Assembly (NCBI GenBank): GCA_019186985.1
Contig: JABARQ010000015.1
Location: 93,196-157,195 of the forward strand
DNA from: Prosthecobacter sp.
Lineage (GTDB): Bacteria > Verrucomicrobiota > Verrucomicrobiia > Verrucomicrobiales > Verrucomicrobiaceae
Length of the DNA stretch: 64,000 nt
Direction of reading: 5' to 3'
Positions 43,767-52,928 of this stretch are shown here, piece after piece. Made by a program: the position numbers and the translations under genes. Numbering within the stretch: the first letter of the stretch is position 1; each line of letters starts with the position of its first letter. Under the pieces are notes generated by a model. The model saw only the letters and a list, made by a program, of their open reading frames with translations. It was not told the origin of the DNA and searched no databases.

Positions 43767-43816
43767 GGAGGCGAATGTGGAGGCAGGACCTTGGAACCGT
43801 CAACGGCCAATTCCAT

Positions 43817-44353
43817 TCAAACCAAAAGCGTGGCAAGCAGTCCCGCCAGCCCCGTCGTGTCCGGCAGGGTGTGCGTGGCGGCCACCTCATGCGGGTTCTC
43901 GCTCTCAATGCGGATGGTGACCGGCACGCCGGCGTTCATGCCCATCTCGATGTCGCGGTCGGCGTCGCCCACCAGCAGGCTTCGCGACAGGTCGAGGTCG
44001 TGCTCCAGGGCGGCGCGCAGCACCATCTCGGGGCTGGGCTTGCGGCAGGTGCAGCCGGGGTCGGTCTTCAGGCAGGTGCAGGCGTAGATGCCGTCAAACG
44101 CCGCCCCATGCCCGCTCAGCACGGCCTGCATGCGCTCATGAATGCGCTCCAGGTCCGCCATCGACATGAGCCTCCTGCCCACCCCCTGCTGGCTGGTGGC
44201 CAGGATGGTGACATAACCACGATTGCGACAAAGGGCCAGCGCCTCGATGATGCCCGGCGAGAAGTGGAAGTCCTCCCAGCACAGCACGTAACCGGGGCCG
44301 GGCGACAGGTTGACGACCCCGTCACGGTCAAAGATGACTGCGGGGCGGCTCAT
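43817..44353 (-). CDS. gmhB: D-glycero-D-manno-heptose 1,7-bisphosphate 7-phosphatase-like HAD enzyme
   Basis: 178 residues from the ATG at 44353, which overlaps the ribD stop (ATGA). HAD motif I is VIFDRDGVVN, motif II ILATSQQ, motif IV LLVGDADRDIEMG. A zinc-loop-like Cys cluster (CTCLKTDPGCTCRKP) is the mark of GmhB proteins. It would dephosphorylate heptose 1,7-bisphosphate on the way to ADP-heptose for lipopolysaccharide; histidinol-phosphate phosphatase is a related possibility. Coupling to ribD is unusual for this pathway. Confidence 0.82.
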   Translation of the reverse strand: MSRPAVIFDRDGVVNLSPGPGYVLCWEDFHFSPGIIEALALCRNRGYVTILATSQQGVGRRLMSMADLERIHERMQAVLSGHGAAFDGIYACTCLKTDPGCTCRKPSPEMVLRAALEHDLDLSRSLLVGDADRDIEMGMNAGVPVTIRIESENPHEVAATHTLPDTTGLAGLLATLLV

Positions 44354-45429
44354 GAGGGGGAGGCTGCGGGTTCTGACCATTCAGGACGGGCGGTGATGCA
44401 GAGATTGTCTCCCAGCGTCTCCATTCGGACCTCCTTCAAGGCCACTGAGGCGGAAAGCTCATGACCACCCAGCACCGGCAGGCCGCCCGCTCCGCAGAGC
44501 AAGGGCGCCACATACCAGGCGACCTCGTCCACAAGCCGGCGGGCAAAGGCCTGCCGGAGGATGTCAGCGCCGCCTTCAATGAGCACGGAGACCACGCCGC
44601 GCCGGCCAAGCTCACGAAGCGCCTCCTCCAGCTCAAGCCCGCGCAGCACCAGCGTCCGCGCCTTGAACTCGTCTTTGAACAAGAGTGCCGACGCAGGAAG
44701 ATCGCCGCTGCGGGTCAGCACGACACGCCAGGGCTGCTCCTTGCCCGGAAACGCCGCCTCTCGAAGCGTCAGCTGTGGATTGTCGGCGCGCACCGTTCCA
44801 GCGCCGACCAGGATGGCGTCCACCCTGGCACGCAGGCGACGACCATGGGCACGGGCCTCGGCACTCGTCAGCCACTGGCCCTCGCCCGCCGGACGCGTGA
44901 TGCGGCCGTCGAGGCTCTGCCCGGCCTTGGCGATGACATAGGGCATGCCTGTGGTGATCCATTTGGCAAAGGGGCGGATGAGCTCCCGGCACTCGGATTC
45001 CAAAACGCCTGACAGCACCTGAATCCCGGCCGCCTCCAGAACTTCGCGGGCACGCCCCCGATGACCGGGATTGGGATCGCGGGCGCCCCAGACCACACGC
45101 CCGATGCCCGCCTCACGAACCGCCTCGGTGCACGGACCGGTGCGCCCATGCGTCGAGCAGGGTTCCAAGGTCACATACAAGGTTGCTCCAGCCAGCAGGT
45201 CCGGATGCTGCTGCCACGCATCACGAATCGCCTCGACTTCCGCATGAGGTCCACCCGCCTTGCGATGCCAGCCGCGCCCGATCAAGCGGCCATCCCTGAC
45301 GATCACCGCCCCCACCGCAGGATTGGGACTGGTGAGCCCGATGCCGAGACGCGCCTGCTCCACCGCCTGGCTCATCCAGTCGGCGTCAGTGGAGGGAATC
45401 GGGTCGGCTTGCATCTCCGGCTTCTTCAT
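44350..45429 (-). CDS. ribD: Riboflavin biosynthesis bifunctional deaminase/reductase RibD
   Basis: 359 residues. N-terminal deaminase domain with zinc motifs PHAEVEAI and EPCSTHGRTGPC (~55-90) and SPNPAVGAVIV; C-terminal reductase domain (~155-345) with KAGQSLDGRIT, ADAILVGAGTVRADNPQLT-like sequence and VLIEGGADILRQAF. It catalyses the deamination and reduction of the pyrimidine intermediate of riboflavin synthesis. No other rib gene is in the window. Its stop overlaps the start of gmhB by 4 bases. It is divergent from a small membrane protein with 62 bases between starts. Confidence 0.93.
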   Translation of the reverse strand: MKKPEMQADPIPSTDADWMSQAVEQARLGIGLTSPNPAVGAVIVRDGRLIGRGWHRKAGGPHAEVEAIRDAWQQHPDLLAGATLYVTLEPCSTHGRTGPCTEAVREAGIGRVVWGARDPNPGHRGRAREVLEAAGIQVLSGVLESECRELIRPFAKWITTGMPYVIAKAGQSLDGRITRPAGEGQWLTSAEARAHGRRLRARVDAILVGAGTVRADNPQLTLREAAFPGKEQPWRVVLTRSGDLPASALLFKDEFKARTLVLRGLELEEALRELGRRGVVSVLIEGGADILRQAFARRLVDEVAWYVAPLLCGAGGLPVLGGHELSASVALKEVRMETLGDNLCITARPEWSEPAASPS

Positions 45430-45491
45430 AAAAGCAGGATGCCCGGGTCACAAGCTGGAATGCCACACGGGACGAACGACGTTACCACCTC

Positions 45492-45896
45492 ATGACTCCG
45501 CCACCCTTGCCACCCGGGGCCCGGCCTTCATGGCCGCATCTGGCCGGTTCCACAGCCCTCGCCTGTGCAGCCGGCTTCATCGCCGTCTGGCTCCCCTGGT
45601 TCGCCGCCGGTGCACGAAAAAACATGATCGACGGCATGAGGCCGGAATCCCTTCTCTTCCTTCTGCTGTCAGGATTTCTAGGCGGCCTGACATTCCCCCG
45701 GAACGCCTGGATCATCGGTCCGGCGACCATGGCCGCCTTCCCCGTCATCGCCCTGGCCGAGGTCATCCTGGATCCGAAGACGCACAACCTGCTGCCCCTG
45801 GAGTTCATCATCTACGGCCTGATGGCCCTTCCAGGCCTGCTCGGCGCCCTGGGCGGCCGGGCTCTGCGCAGGCCCAACGACAAGGCCGGCCGTTAG
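45492..45896 (+). CDS. Small integral membrane protein of unknown function
   Basis: 134 residues with about three to four hydrophobic segments (LAGSTALACAAGFIAVWLPWFAAG; SLLFLLLSGFLGGLTF; AWIIGPATMAAFPVIALAEVIL; LEFIIYGLMALPGLLGALG). The N terminus is Pro-rich. No family is recognised. Divergent from ribD; followed by the palindromic element. The composition is like neighbouring genes and the single ATG is well placed. Confidence 0.65.
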   Translation: MTPPPLPPGARPSWPHLAGSTALACAAGFIAVWLPWFAAGARKNMIDGMRPESLLFLLLSGFLGGLTFPRNAWIIGPATMAAFPVIALAEVILDPKTHNLLPLEFIIYGLMALPGLLGALGGRALRRPNDKAGR

Positions 45897-45932
45897 GCCA
45901 TGATCACAATCCTGCCAGCTCCGATCAGGCGA

Positions 45933-46066
45933 AGCATAGTGGCCATCTCGCTCCGCCGAGATGAGCCCTGGGGGCTTCGCCAGGCCGGGCGTTCTCGAAG
46001 TTCGAAAGCTCGGCCTGCCTGCGCCAGCACTTCGCTCATCTTGCGGAGCAAGATGGCTACGATGCT
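45933..46066. repeat. Large imperfect palindrome with two nested hairpins (REP-pair-like element)
   Basis: Left arm (45933-45966) and right arm (46034-46066, inverted) match along ~33 bases (AGCATAGTGGCCATCTCG... versus AGCATCGTAGCCATCTTG... when the right arm is reversed). Each arm contains its own hairpin: CATCTCG-CTCCGC-CGAGATG on the left, CATCTTG-CTCCG-CAAGATG in the right-arm orientation. The C-to-T change in one stem side is matched by G-to-A in the other, keeping the pairing. The inner region also pairs (AGGCCGGGC with GCTCGGCCT). Short open frames across it in both directions are by-products of the palindrome. It fills most of the 295-base gap between 45897 and 46191. The remaining bases show nothing definite. 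Confidence 0.75.
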
Positions 46067-46191
46067 TGCGCCCATCCGCAACCGTCATGGCTTCGTGACA
46101 GGCGGGGCGAAATCGCTTTCCAGACATCCTGCAAACAGCATTCAAGCAGGCCTAAAAGAGAGGCCCAAGGCCCAGACATTTACACCTTTCG

Positions 46192-48345
46192 TTAGGCCCG
46201 GATGACGATGCGTGCGTCCAGGGCCAGCACCCCGGCGGCGGTTGCGACGAGGGGATTGATGTCCAGTTCAAGGATCTCCGGCACGGCAAGAACCAGGTCG
46301 CCGAGCCTGACGAGGACGTCAGTCAGAGCATCCATGTCGACGGCGGCCAGATGGCGCGTGCCCTGCAGCGCATGATGAATCCGTGTCCGACGGACGCGGT
46401 CCATGGCCAGCATCGGTGAAAGCGGCGGCAGGAGCAGGACCCGGTCCTGCAAGACCTCCACCATCACGCCGCCAGCGCCAAACATCAGCACGGGGCCGAA
46501 CTGGGCGTCCTGCACACAGCCGCAGATCAGCTCCAGGCCCCCGTCCTTCACCATGCGCTGCACGCCCACCCCGTCAAAGGCGTCGGCCGGAACGGCGTTT
46601 TCGACCCGGCTCCAGGCGGCGCGAACTGAGCCCTCATCCTTGAGGTCAAGCTGCACGCCGCCGACGTCCGTCTTGTGGATGATGACCCGGCTCTGGAGCT
46701 TCAGCACCACGGGGAAGCCAAGGCGCTCCGCCGCCTGCACCGCCTCATCAGGAGTCCTGGCCGAAACCGTCTCCAGCACCGGGATGCCCGCAGCCGCCAG
46801 CACCTGCTTGGCCTCGGCCTCGTTCAGCAGGCCGCGGCCCGCCGCGCGATGTCCGGTGATGATCTCCCTTGCCACACTCATGGTTGGGCGTTCCAGGCAG
46901 GCCACGCGGTTGGTCTCCGCCAGCAGGCGCAGCCGCTCCTGGCGCTGCCACATGAACTGCCAGGCACGCGCCGCCTCGTCCGGATAGTCGTAGGTCGGAA
47001 GCCCGGCCTTGTTCAGCAGCGTGCGCGCCTCCTCCACGGCGTCACCGCCCATCCAGCTCGCCAGCACCGGCTTGTCCGTGGTTTGGGCGACATCAATCAA
47101 GGCCTGCGCCACGGGCAGCGGATGCGTCATCGCCTGGGGCGTCAGCACTGTCAGCAGGCCGTGCACGCCAGGGTCGGCGGCGACGGCACGCAGTGCCTCC
47201 GTAAAGCGCCCGGCGTCGGCGTCACCCAGGACATCCACCGGATTGCCGTGGCTCCAGTGGGCGGGCAGGCACTGGTCCAGGCGCTCCAGTGTCGGCACGG
47301 ACAGCCCGGCCATCACCCCGCCCGCCCTGACCAGTGCGTCCGTCGCGAGAGCACCGGGGCCGCCGGCGTTGGTGACGACCGCCAGCGCCGGTCCTTGTGG
47401 CAAAGATTGTTTGGCCAGCACCTCCGCCATGTCGAACAGCTCCTCGATCGTGTCCACGCGCAGCACGCCCGCACGTTCGAAGGCCGCGTCCAGCACGTCG
47501 TCGCTGCCCGTCATCGCACCGGTGTGCGAGGCGGCGGCACGGGCGGCGGCGGCGGTGCGGCCGACCTTGATGGCGATCACCGGCTTCTTCGCCGCCACGA
47601 TGCGCGCGGCCTCCATGAACGCCGCGGCGTCACCGACCGACTCCATGTAGAGCACGATGCTCCCCGTGTCAGGGTCCTCTCCAAAATGGTGCAGCAGATC
47701 CCCCCATCCCACATCAAGCATGGACCCCACGGAGACGAAGGCGCTGAAGCCCACCTGCTGGCGGAAGCTCCAGTCGAGGATGGCCGTGCAAAGTGCTCCG
47801 CTCTGGCTGAGGAAGGCCACGCGGCCCGGCCTCGCCATGGCCGTGGCAAAGGTGGCGTTCAGCCCGGCATGCGGTGACATCAGGCCCAGGCAGTTGGGAC
47901 CGACAAGCCGGACTCCCGCCTTGCGCGCCTCGGCAAGCACCCGCCGTTCCAGCTCCACCCCACCGGGTCCGGTTTCCTTGAAGCCGGCGGAAATGATCAC
48001 GACACCCTTCACCCCGCAGGCCGCGCATTCCCGTATCACCTCCGGCAGGGTCGCGGCAGGCGTGGCGATCACCGCGAGGTCGACGGGCCGGCCGACGGCG
48101 GTCAGCGAGGTCCAGGCCCTGCGGCCAAGCACTTCGGAACGACGTGCGTTCACCGGATACAGTTCGCCGCCAAAGCCGCACAGGTTTTCCAGCAGGGCGC
48201 GTCCCACGCTTCCCTCACGATCCGTGGCCCCGACCAGCGCCACTGACCTTGGCGCAAACAGGGCATGCAGTTCAGACGCGCCTGGAGTCAGCGAGCAGGA
48301 TGCAAGGGCGGTGTCCGGCATGGGCGTCGAAGGTCCGATCATCAA
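46192..48345 (-). CDS. NDP-forming acyl-CoA synthetase (acetate--CoA ligase, ADP-forming type)
   Basis: 717 residues: CoA-binding domain ([20 protein letters not shown], ~30-160), two ligase-CoA domains (~170-470) with the phosphohistidine motif [18 protein letters not shown], and a C-terminal ATP-grasp domain (~490-717) with [22 protein letters not shown] and ELDINPLVA. The alpha and beta parts, separate subunits in archaeal enzymes, are one chain here. It converts acyl-CoA plus ADP and phosphate to acid plus ATP, or the reverse; substrate range unknown. Protein lysine acetyltransferases of the Pat type share part of this architecture but add a GNAT domain, which is absent. Start at 48345 is the first ATG; a second follows directly. 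Confidence 0.9.
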   Translation of the reverse strand: MMIGPSTPMPDTALASCSLTPGASELHALFAPRSVALVGATDREGSVGRALLENLCGFGGELYPVNARRSEVLGRRAWTSLTAVGRPVDLAVIATPAATLPEVIRECAACGVKGVVIISAGFKETGPGGVELERRVLAEARKAGVRLVGPNCLGLMSPHAGLNATFATAMARPGRVAFLSQSGALCTAILDWSFRQQVGFSAFVSVGSMLDVGWGDLLHHFGEDPDTGSIVLYMESVGDAAAFMEAARIVAAKKPVIAIKVGRTAAAARAAASHTGAMTGSDDVLDAAFERAGVLRVDTIEELFDMAEVLAKQSLPQGPALAVVTNAGGPGALATDALVRAGGVMAGLSVPTLERLDQCLPAHWSHGNPVDVLGDADAGRFTEALRAVAADPGVHGLLTVLTPQAMTHPLPVAQALIDVAQTTDKPVLASWMGGDAVEEARTLLNKAGLPTYDYPDEAARAWQFMWQRQERLRLLAETNRVACLERPTMSVAREIITGHRAAGRGLLNEAEAKQVLAAAGIPVLETVSARTPDEAVQAAERLGFPVVLKLQSRVIIHKTDVGGVQLDLKDEGSVRAAWSRVENAVPADAFDGVGVQRMVKDGGLELICGCVQDAQFGPVLMFGAGGVMVEVLQDRVLLLPPLSPMLAMDRVRRTRIHHALQGTRHLAAVDMDALTDVLVRLGDLVLAVPEILELDINPLVATAAGVLALDARIVIRA

Positions 48346-48408
48346 CGCATCTTTGACGGACTATCAAGCATCCTTGAGCCCAGACAGAGGAAATTCACCG
48401 CGTCATCT

Positions 48409-51400
48409 TCAAGGATTGCCCGCCACCGCGGCCTCGGCGCGACGGTTGAGGAACTGACGGCTTTTCACGATCTCAAGCACGGCGCTGGAGAAATGTCCGC
48501 CACCCGTCTTCAGGGAGGCCTGCATCTGGGCCAGCAGCTTCTTGTCGCTTGGCAGCGTCTGACGACCCAGGGCATACCCCAGGAGCTTGCGGGTGAACTG
48601 GGTGAGAAACTGCCCCTCGTTCTTCTGAAGATAGCCGCGCAGGCCGGCAAAGCCCTTGAACTGGATGCCGCCGGGCATGTCTCCGGTGTCATCGATGACG
48701 CCACCCGTGTCATCCTTCGCACGGAAGCGCCCGATGGGATCGAAGCTTTCCAGCGCGAAGCCCAGCGGGTCGATGCGCTCATGACAGACGGCGCAGGCGG
48801 AGTCGGTGCGGTGCACCATCAGGGCCTCGCGCAGGGACGAAGGCTTGCTGGTCTCCTTGAGCTCGGGCACGTTCGGCGGTGGCGGGGGCGAAGCGATGCC
48901 GAGCACGACCTGATACAGGTAGTCGCCGCGCACAACCGGGCTGGTGCGGTGCGGACGCGAGGTCTTGGTCAGGATCGCCGCCATGCCCAGAAGGCCGCCG
49001 CGGTGATGCTGCGCCAGGCCCTTCACCTCACGAAACTCCGCGCCGGTGACGCCCGGGATGCCGTAATGCCTCGCCAGGCGCTCGTTGAGGAACGTGTAGT
49101 CGGCGCCGATGATGTCGGACACGCCGCGGTCCTCGCGAACCAAATGGGTGAAAAACTCCACGACCTCGCGGTGCATGTCGGCGCGAAGCTCAGGCGTGAA
49201 CTGCGGGAACTTCTTCTCATCGACGCTGTTGTGCATGTCGAAGCCGTTGAACTTCAGCCACTGGCCGGCGAACTCCTTCGCCAGCGCCGCCGCACGCGGA
49301 TCACGCAGCATGCGCTTCGTCTGCGCGGCAAGCACCCCGGGCTTCAGCAGGCTGCCGTCATCCGCCGCCTTGCGCAGCTCCCAGTCCGGCAGCGAGGCCC
49401 AGAGGAAGTAGCTGAGGCGGGAGGCCAGCTCGTGGGCGTTCAGCGGGACGTCCGGCGTCTTCACCTCCGCAACCTGCGGCAGGGTCTCGGCCTTGAAGAG
49501 GAAGTTTGGCGACACCAGCACGCGCACCAGGACCTCGCGGGCCGCGGACTCGCGGTCCAGCTCCTTCTGCCGTCCATCAAAATAGAGGGCGTCGAGCCTG
49601 CCCGACTCCTCCGCAGTCAAGGGCCGACGCCAGGCCTTCCTGGCAAACTCACGCAAATGGCCGAGGATTGCCTTGTCACAGTCCGCCTGCTGCTGCTTGC
49701 CGAGGTTCGGACTGGCGCTGAAACCCCAGTCCTCCTTCATCGCGGCAAGCTGGTCCTTGTCACGCTGGCCGAGGATCTGGCCAAGCTGGTCGTCGCTGTA
49801 ATAATAGACCGTGTAGCTGGGCTTGCCGCCGCGATACAAATTGTTGGCCACCTCCTCCAGCCGGCGCTCGAACATGTCCGGGAACGCCACCTTCATCCTG
49901 TTGAAGTCATTCATGGTTTCCCCTGATGCCTTGGTGCTGCGCTTCCAGATCGTGAGGACGCCCGGCATGATCCTGGTCACGTCACGCGGCCTGTCCATGC
50001 TCAGCGCCCATTGGATCGTGGCGTTGTCCGCCTCGGCGTTCTCCATGTCGAGACGTGTGTCCACCCTGAGCCAGTGCGAGCCTTCGGGCAGGGGCAGAGT
50101 GATGACGGCCGGGGCGGCCACGGCGAACTCATGGGGTTTCACCTGCCGCCCCTGCTGGGGATGTCGGCCGTAAATCGCGCGCATCTTTTCAAGCTCGGCA
50201 ATGCGTGCCTGCACGGCCGGAAGGTCGGCGGGAGGAGGATTGGCGGAGGCCTGCTTCCGCTTCTCGTCGAGCGTCTTGTTGAGCCAGTCGAAGTAGCTGA
50301 GCTTCTGCTTGCCGACGTTCACCTCGATGTAGGTCACCAGGGCGATGTCACCCTTGTTGCCATCACCGATGTCGCCGAAATTGAGGTAGGCCAGCTTCTT
50401 GCCGGAAACGGGGCCCTGCATCGGATACGGGCGGATGCCGTCGCTGTCCTGCTGCCAGCGCTGCGGGCCGCTGCCGGGCTTCTTAGGGTTGTTCCAGGAA
50501 AGCAGGTCGGCCTCGATCCCCTTGATGCGCTCCATGGCGGCCTTTTCATCCGCAGGAAGATCGCGCCAGCCCACGCGCACCAGGTCGAGGAACCGGCTCT
50601 TCGGCTCGACGCTGTTCACGAGGTTCCACCAGTTGTTCAGGAAGTGGATGTTCAGCTTGTTGTCCCGGGCGAGCTGATCCAGCGGGGTCTTCTGATGCTT
50701 GTGCCTCCAGCAGGCGGCCATGTAGTCGCCTTCGCGCATGGGATCGAAGTCCTTCGGCAGATGCGGCGCCGCCTTCTGCTGATACCAGACATAGAGGCCC
50801 TGCTGCGCCTGTGCCTTGACCTGCTCCGGCCCCCGCAGGCCGATGCGGTTCGGGTGAAACACAATGCCCGTGCCCGGCATGATCGTGGCGTGATCGGCCA
50901 GCTTGCGCGCGGCGCTGAAGTACTTGTCGATCGCCGCCGGGCTCATGAACAGCACGTCACCCGTGTTCGTGAATCCCTCACCGCCGCCGCCGTCAGTTTG
51001 AAACTCCTTCGCCAGCGAATAATCGCGGCCGGTCAGATCGCGGATGGTGTAATCATACTCCGCATTCGTCAGGCGGCGCATCGTCACGGGTCCGGGATCG
51101 CCCGATTTTGCCTCCGCCAGCTTGTCAAGCGACTGCTGCACCCAGCCGGTGATGCCTGCCTTTTCCTCCGCCGTCAGCTGCTTGGCCTTTCTCGGCGGCA
51201 TGTCACCATTGTCGATGGTGTCCTTGACCTTCGTCCAGATCTCAAACTCCGCCTCCACCTTCGGGTCGGCGGCATATTGTTTCAGATCCACCTCGCCCTT
51301 GGCCTTGTCCGGATTGTGACACTCGTAGCACTTGGCGGCGAGCATGGACTCGACAGCCTTCCAGTCCGGCGGTCCGGCCTGGCTGGAAACGGCGGCCATG

Positions 51401-51438
51401 AGGCCGAAGACGATGGTTTTGCGGGGGGACAAAAGCAT
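48409..51438 (-). CDS. DUF1592-family secreted cytochrome-like protein
   Basis: 1009 residues from the ATG at 51438 (MLLSPRKTIVFGLMAAVSSQA signal). An N-terminal planctomycete-cytochrome haem motif CYECH (C37-H41) and DNGDMPPRKAKQLTAEE are followed by the set DUF1587 (MRRLTNAEYDYTIRDLTG), DUF1592 (ELASRLSYFLWASLPDWEL), DUF1588 (TDSACAVCHERIDPLGFALESFDPIGRFR, a second CxxCH) and DUF1585 near the end (FTRKLLGYALGRQTLPSD). This arrangement is characteristic of Planctomycetota and Verrucomicrobiota and is thought to act in periplasmic redox or polymer degradation; no reaction is established. Upstream, the ArsR gene ends 102 bases before this start on the same strand. Confidence 0.9.
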   Translation of the reverse strand: MLLSPRKTIVFGLMAAVSSQAGPPDWKAVESMLAAKCYECHNPDKAKGEVDLKQYAADPKVEAEFEIWTKVKDTIDNGDMPPRKAKQLTAEEKAGITGWVQQSLDKLAEAKSGDPGPVTMRRLTNAEYDYTIRDLTGRDYSLAKEFQTDGGGGEGFTNTGDVLFMSPAAIDKYFSAARKLADHATIMPGTGIVFHPNRIGLRGPEQVKAQAQQGLYVWYQQKAAPHLPKDFDPMREGDYMAACWRHKHQKTPLDQLARDNKLNIHFLNNWWNLVNSVEPKSRFLDLVRVGWRDLPADEKAAMERIKGIEADLLSWNNPKKPGSGPQRWQQDSDGIRPYPMQGPVSGKKLAYLNFGDIGDGNKGDIALVTYIEVNVGKQKLSYFDWLNKTLDEKRKQASANPPPADLPAVQARIAELEKMRAIYGRHPQQGRQVKPHEFAVAAPAVITLPLPEGSHWLRVDTRLDMENAEADNATIQWALSMDRPRDVTRIMPGVLTIWKRSTKASGETMNDFNRMKVAFPDMFERRLEEVANNLYRGGKPSYTVYYYSDDQLGQILGQRDKDQLAAMKEDWGFSASPNLGKQQQADCDKAILGHLREFARKAWRRPLTAEESGRLDALYFDGRQKELDRESAAREVLVRVLVSPNFLFKAETLPQVAEVKTPDVPLNAHELASRLSYFLWASLPDWELRKAADDGSLLKPGVLAAQTKRMLRDPRAAALAKEFAGQWLKFNGFDMHNSVDEKKFPQFTPELRADMHREVVEFFTHLVREDRGVSDIIGADYTFLNERLARHYGIPGVTGAEFREVKGLAQHHRGGLLGMAAILTKTSRPHRTSPVVRGDYLYQVVLGIASPPPPPNVPELKETSKPSSLREALMVHRTDSACAVCHERIDPLGFALESFDPIGRFRAKDDTGGVIDDTGDMPGGIQFKGFAGLRGYLQKNEGQFLTQFTRKLLGYALGRQTLPSDKKLLAQMQASLKTGGGHFSSAVLEIVKSRQFLNRRAEAAVAGNP

Positions 51439-51539
51439 TTTTAGCGTATTTGGGGGGATTAAGATACGCATCAGGCCGGACAACTTTCATGCCTGATTTG
51501 TGCTGAACCCGCCATCCCTTGCCAGGCGGCGGGGGTTTC

Positions 51540-51845
51540 TCAGGTCGCCAGTCGTTTGAAATCAAACTGACAGCAGCCCAGGTCCAGCACGCTGGCGTTC
51601 TCCGCCAGATGCTCGGCAAGGGTCGGAGCGATGGCATACAGCCGCTGCTGGCCGTTTTTCTCCTGCGCCAGCAGGCCAGCCTCACGAAGGATTCGCAGGT
51701 GCTTGGACACGTTGTACTGGCTCATGCCCGTGGCCTCGGCGAGCTCGTTCACGGAGCGCTCCCCCTCCAGCAGCAGACGCATCAGACGCAGCCGGTTTTC
51801 TTCGGCCAATGCCTTCATGGCGGGGAGACAGTCGATCTTGGGCAC
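51540..51845 (-). CDS. ArsR/SmtB-family repressor with C-terminal Cys-Cys
   Basis: 101 residues. GTG start at 51845 (an in-frame ATG at 51818 would remove nine residues including C6). Winged helix-turn-helix: ENRLRLMRLLLEGERSVNELAEATGMSQYNVSKHLRILREAGLLAQEKNGQQRLYAIAP. The classical arsenic motif ELCVCDL in the recognition region is absent. Cysteines are C6 and the C-terminal pair C91-C92 in DLGCCQFDFKRL, a position used for As(III) sensing in some ArsR proteins; persulfide-sensing relatives also use cysteines. It is divergent from the PiT-barrel-rhodanese operon, with an inverted repeat between, so it likely represses that operon and itself. Confidence 0.88.
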   Translation of the reverse strand: MPKIDCLPAMKALAEENRLRLMRLLLEGERSVNELAEATGMSQYNVSKHLRILREAGLLAQEKNGQQRLYAIAPTLAEHLAENASVLDLGCCQFDFKRLAT

Positions 51846-51898
51846 CAGCTCATGATGAAGAAGCCGGCGCCTTCTTCAACCTCCGAGCAGTCGTCCAA

Positions 51899-51925
51899 TT
51901 AATATGCTTGACTGCGCATATATTA
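51899..51925. promoter_or_regulatory. Probable ArsR operator: inverted repeat
   Basis: Between the divergent arsR-type and PiT genes, TTAATATGC and GCATATATTA form an imperfect inverted repeat with 8 bases between arms, in an AT-rich island of an otherwise GC-rich region. ArsR/SmtB repressors bind such AT-rich dyads near promoters. It lies 20 bases before the PiT ATG and 54 bases before the repressor start. Binding is inferred, not shown. Confidence 0.6.
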
Positions 51926-51944
51926 CTCGCCAAGGACGGCGCGC

Positions 51945-52928
51945 ATGCCCTCCGCCACCCTTCTCATCGTCGCAGCCCTGGCCGTGGCCTATGCGAACGG
52001 GGCCAATGCCAACTTCAAGGGGGTGGCCTCGTTGTTCGGCAGCGGCACCGCAGGTTACTGGACGTCCGTGCGCTGGGCTGCGCTGACCACGGCGGCAGGC
52101 TGCCTCACGGGAATGCTGCTGCCCGGCGTGATGCTGCAGGCCTTTTCAGGCAAGGGCCTGGTGCCCGACAGCCTTGTCGCCCAACCAACTTTCCTGCTGT
52201 CCGTGGGTGCCGGTGCGGCCGTGGCGAACCTTCTGGCAACCCGGCTTGGCTTTCCGGTCTCCACCACCCACATGCTGATGGGCGGGCTGCTGGGTGCCGG
52301 CTTTGCCGCTCATCCCGGCGGAGTTCACCTGGGCAGGCTCTGGGACAGCTTCGCCCGCCCGCTGCTGCTGGCTCCGGTGCTGGCGCTGGTTCTTGGAAGC
52401 CTGACCTACCTGCTGCTCAAGGCCGTGAAACTGGCCCCCGATCACCGCACCCGCAGCCTGGACGCCCTGCATTTCCTGAGCGCGGGCGCCGTGGGGTTTT
52501 CGCGCGGCCTGAACGACACGCCCAAGATGGCGGCCCTGCTGGTGGGCGTCGGCGGGCTCGGGGTGAAGTCCTCGATCCTGCTGGTGCTCGTCACCATGGC
52601 CCTCGGAGGCCTGCTGAGTGCAAAGCAGGTGGCTGACACTCTCGCCCATAAGATCACCGGCATGAACCCGGGCCAGGGGTTCGCCGCCAACCTGGCCACC
52701 GCACTGCTCACCACCACCGCCAGCGTGCACGGCCTGCCGGTTTCCACCACCCATGTCTCCGTCGGCGCCCTGCTTGGCATCGGCGTCACCACGCGTCAGG
52801 CACGCTGGAAGACCGCCGTGCCCGTGCTGCTTGCCTGGGGGGGCACCCTACCCTGCTCGGCCCTGCTTGCCGCCCTCTTCTGGTGGCTCTCGGCCGCCCT
52901 CGCCTCCCCACCCTCCTCTCCCACCTGA
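51945..52928 (+). CDS. PiT-family permease (phosphate/sulfate-type)
   Basis: 327 residues, ~10 membrane segments. Both internal PiT signature repeats are present: YANGANANFKGVASLFGSG with FPVSTTHMLMGGLLGAGF in the first half, and SRGLNDTPKMAALLVG with GLPVSTTHVSVGALLGIGV in the second. PiT proteins usually import phosphate with H+ or Na+, but CysP members carry sulfate or thiosulfate. ArsR control and a downstream rhodanese make a sulfur or arsenic-related substrate at least as likely as phosphate. Its TGA overlaps the ATG of the next gene (TGATG). Confidence 0.9.
   Translation: MPSATLLIVAALAVAYANGANANFKGVASLFGSGTAGYWTSVRWAALTTAAGCLTGMLLPGVMLQAFSGKGLVPDSLVAQPTFLLSVGAGAAVANLLATRLGFPVSTTHMLMGGLLGAGFAAHPGGVHLGRLWDSFARPLLLAPVLALVLGSLTYLLLKAVKLAPDHRTRSLDALHFLSAGAVGFSRGLNDTPKMAALLVGVGGLGVKSSILLVLVTMALGGLLSAKQVADTLAHKITGMNPGQGFAANLATALLTTTASVHGLPVSTTHVSVGALLGIGVTTRQARWKTAVPVLLAWGGTLPCSALLAALFWWLSAALASPPSSPT

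Noticed and set aside
45900-46205. Short open frames (101 and 62 codons) across the palindrome
   Set aside because: They arise from the two inverted arms and encode mirror-like peptides with no support; the DNA structure explains them.
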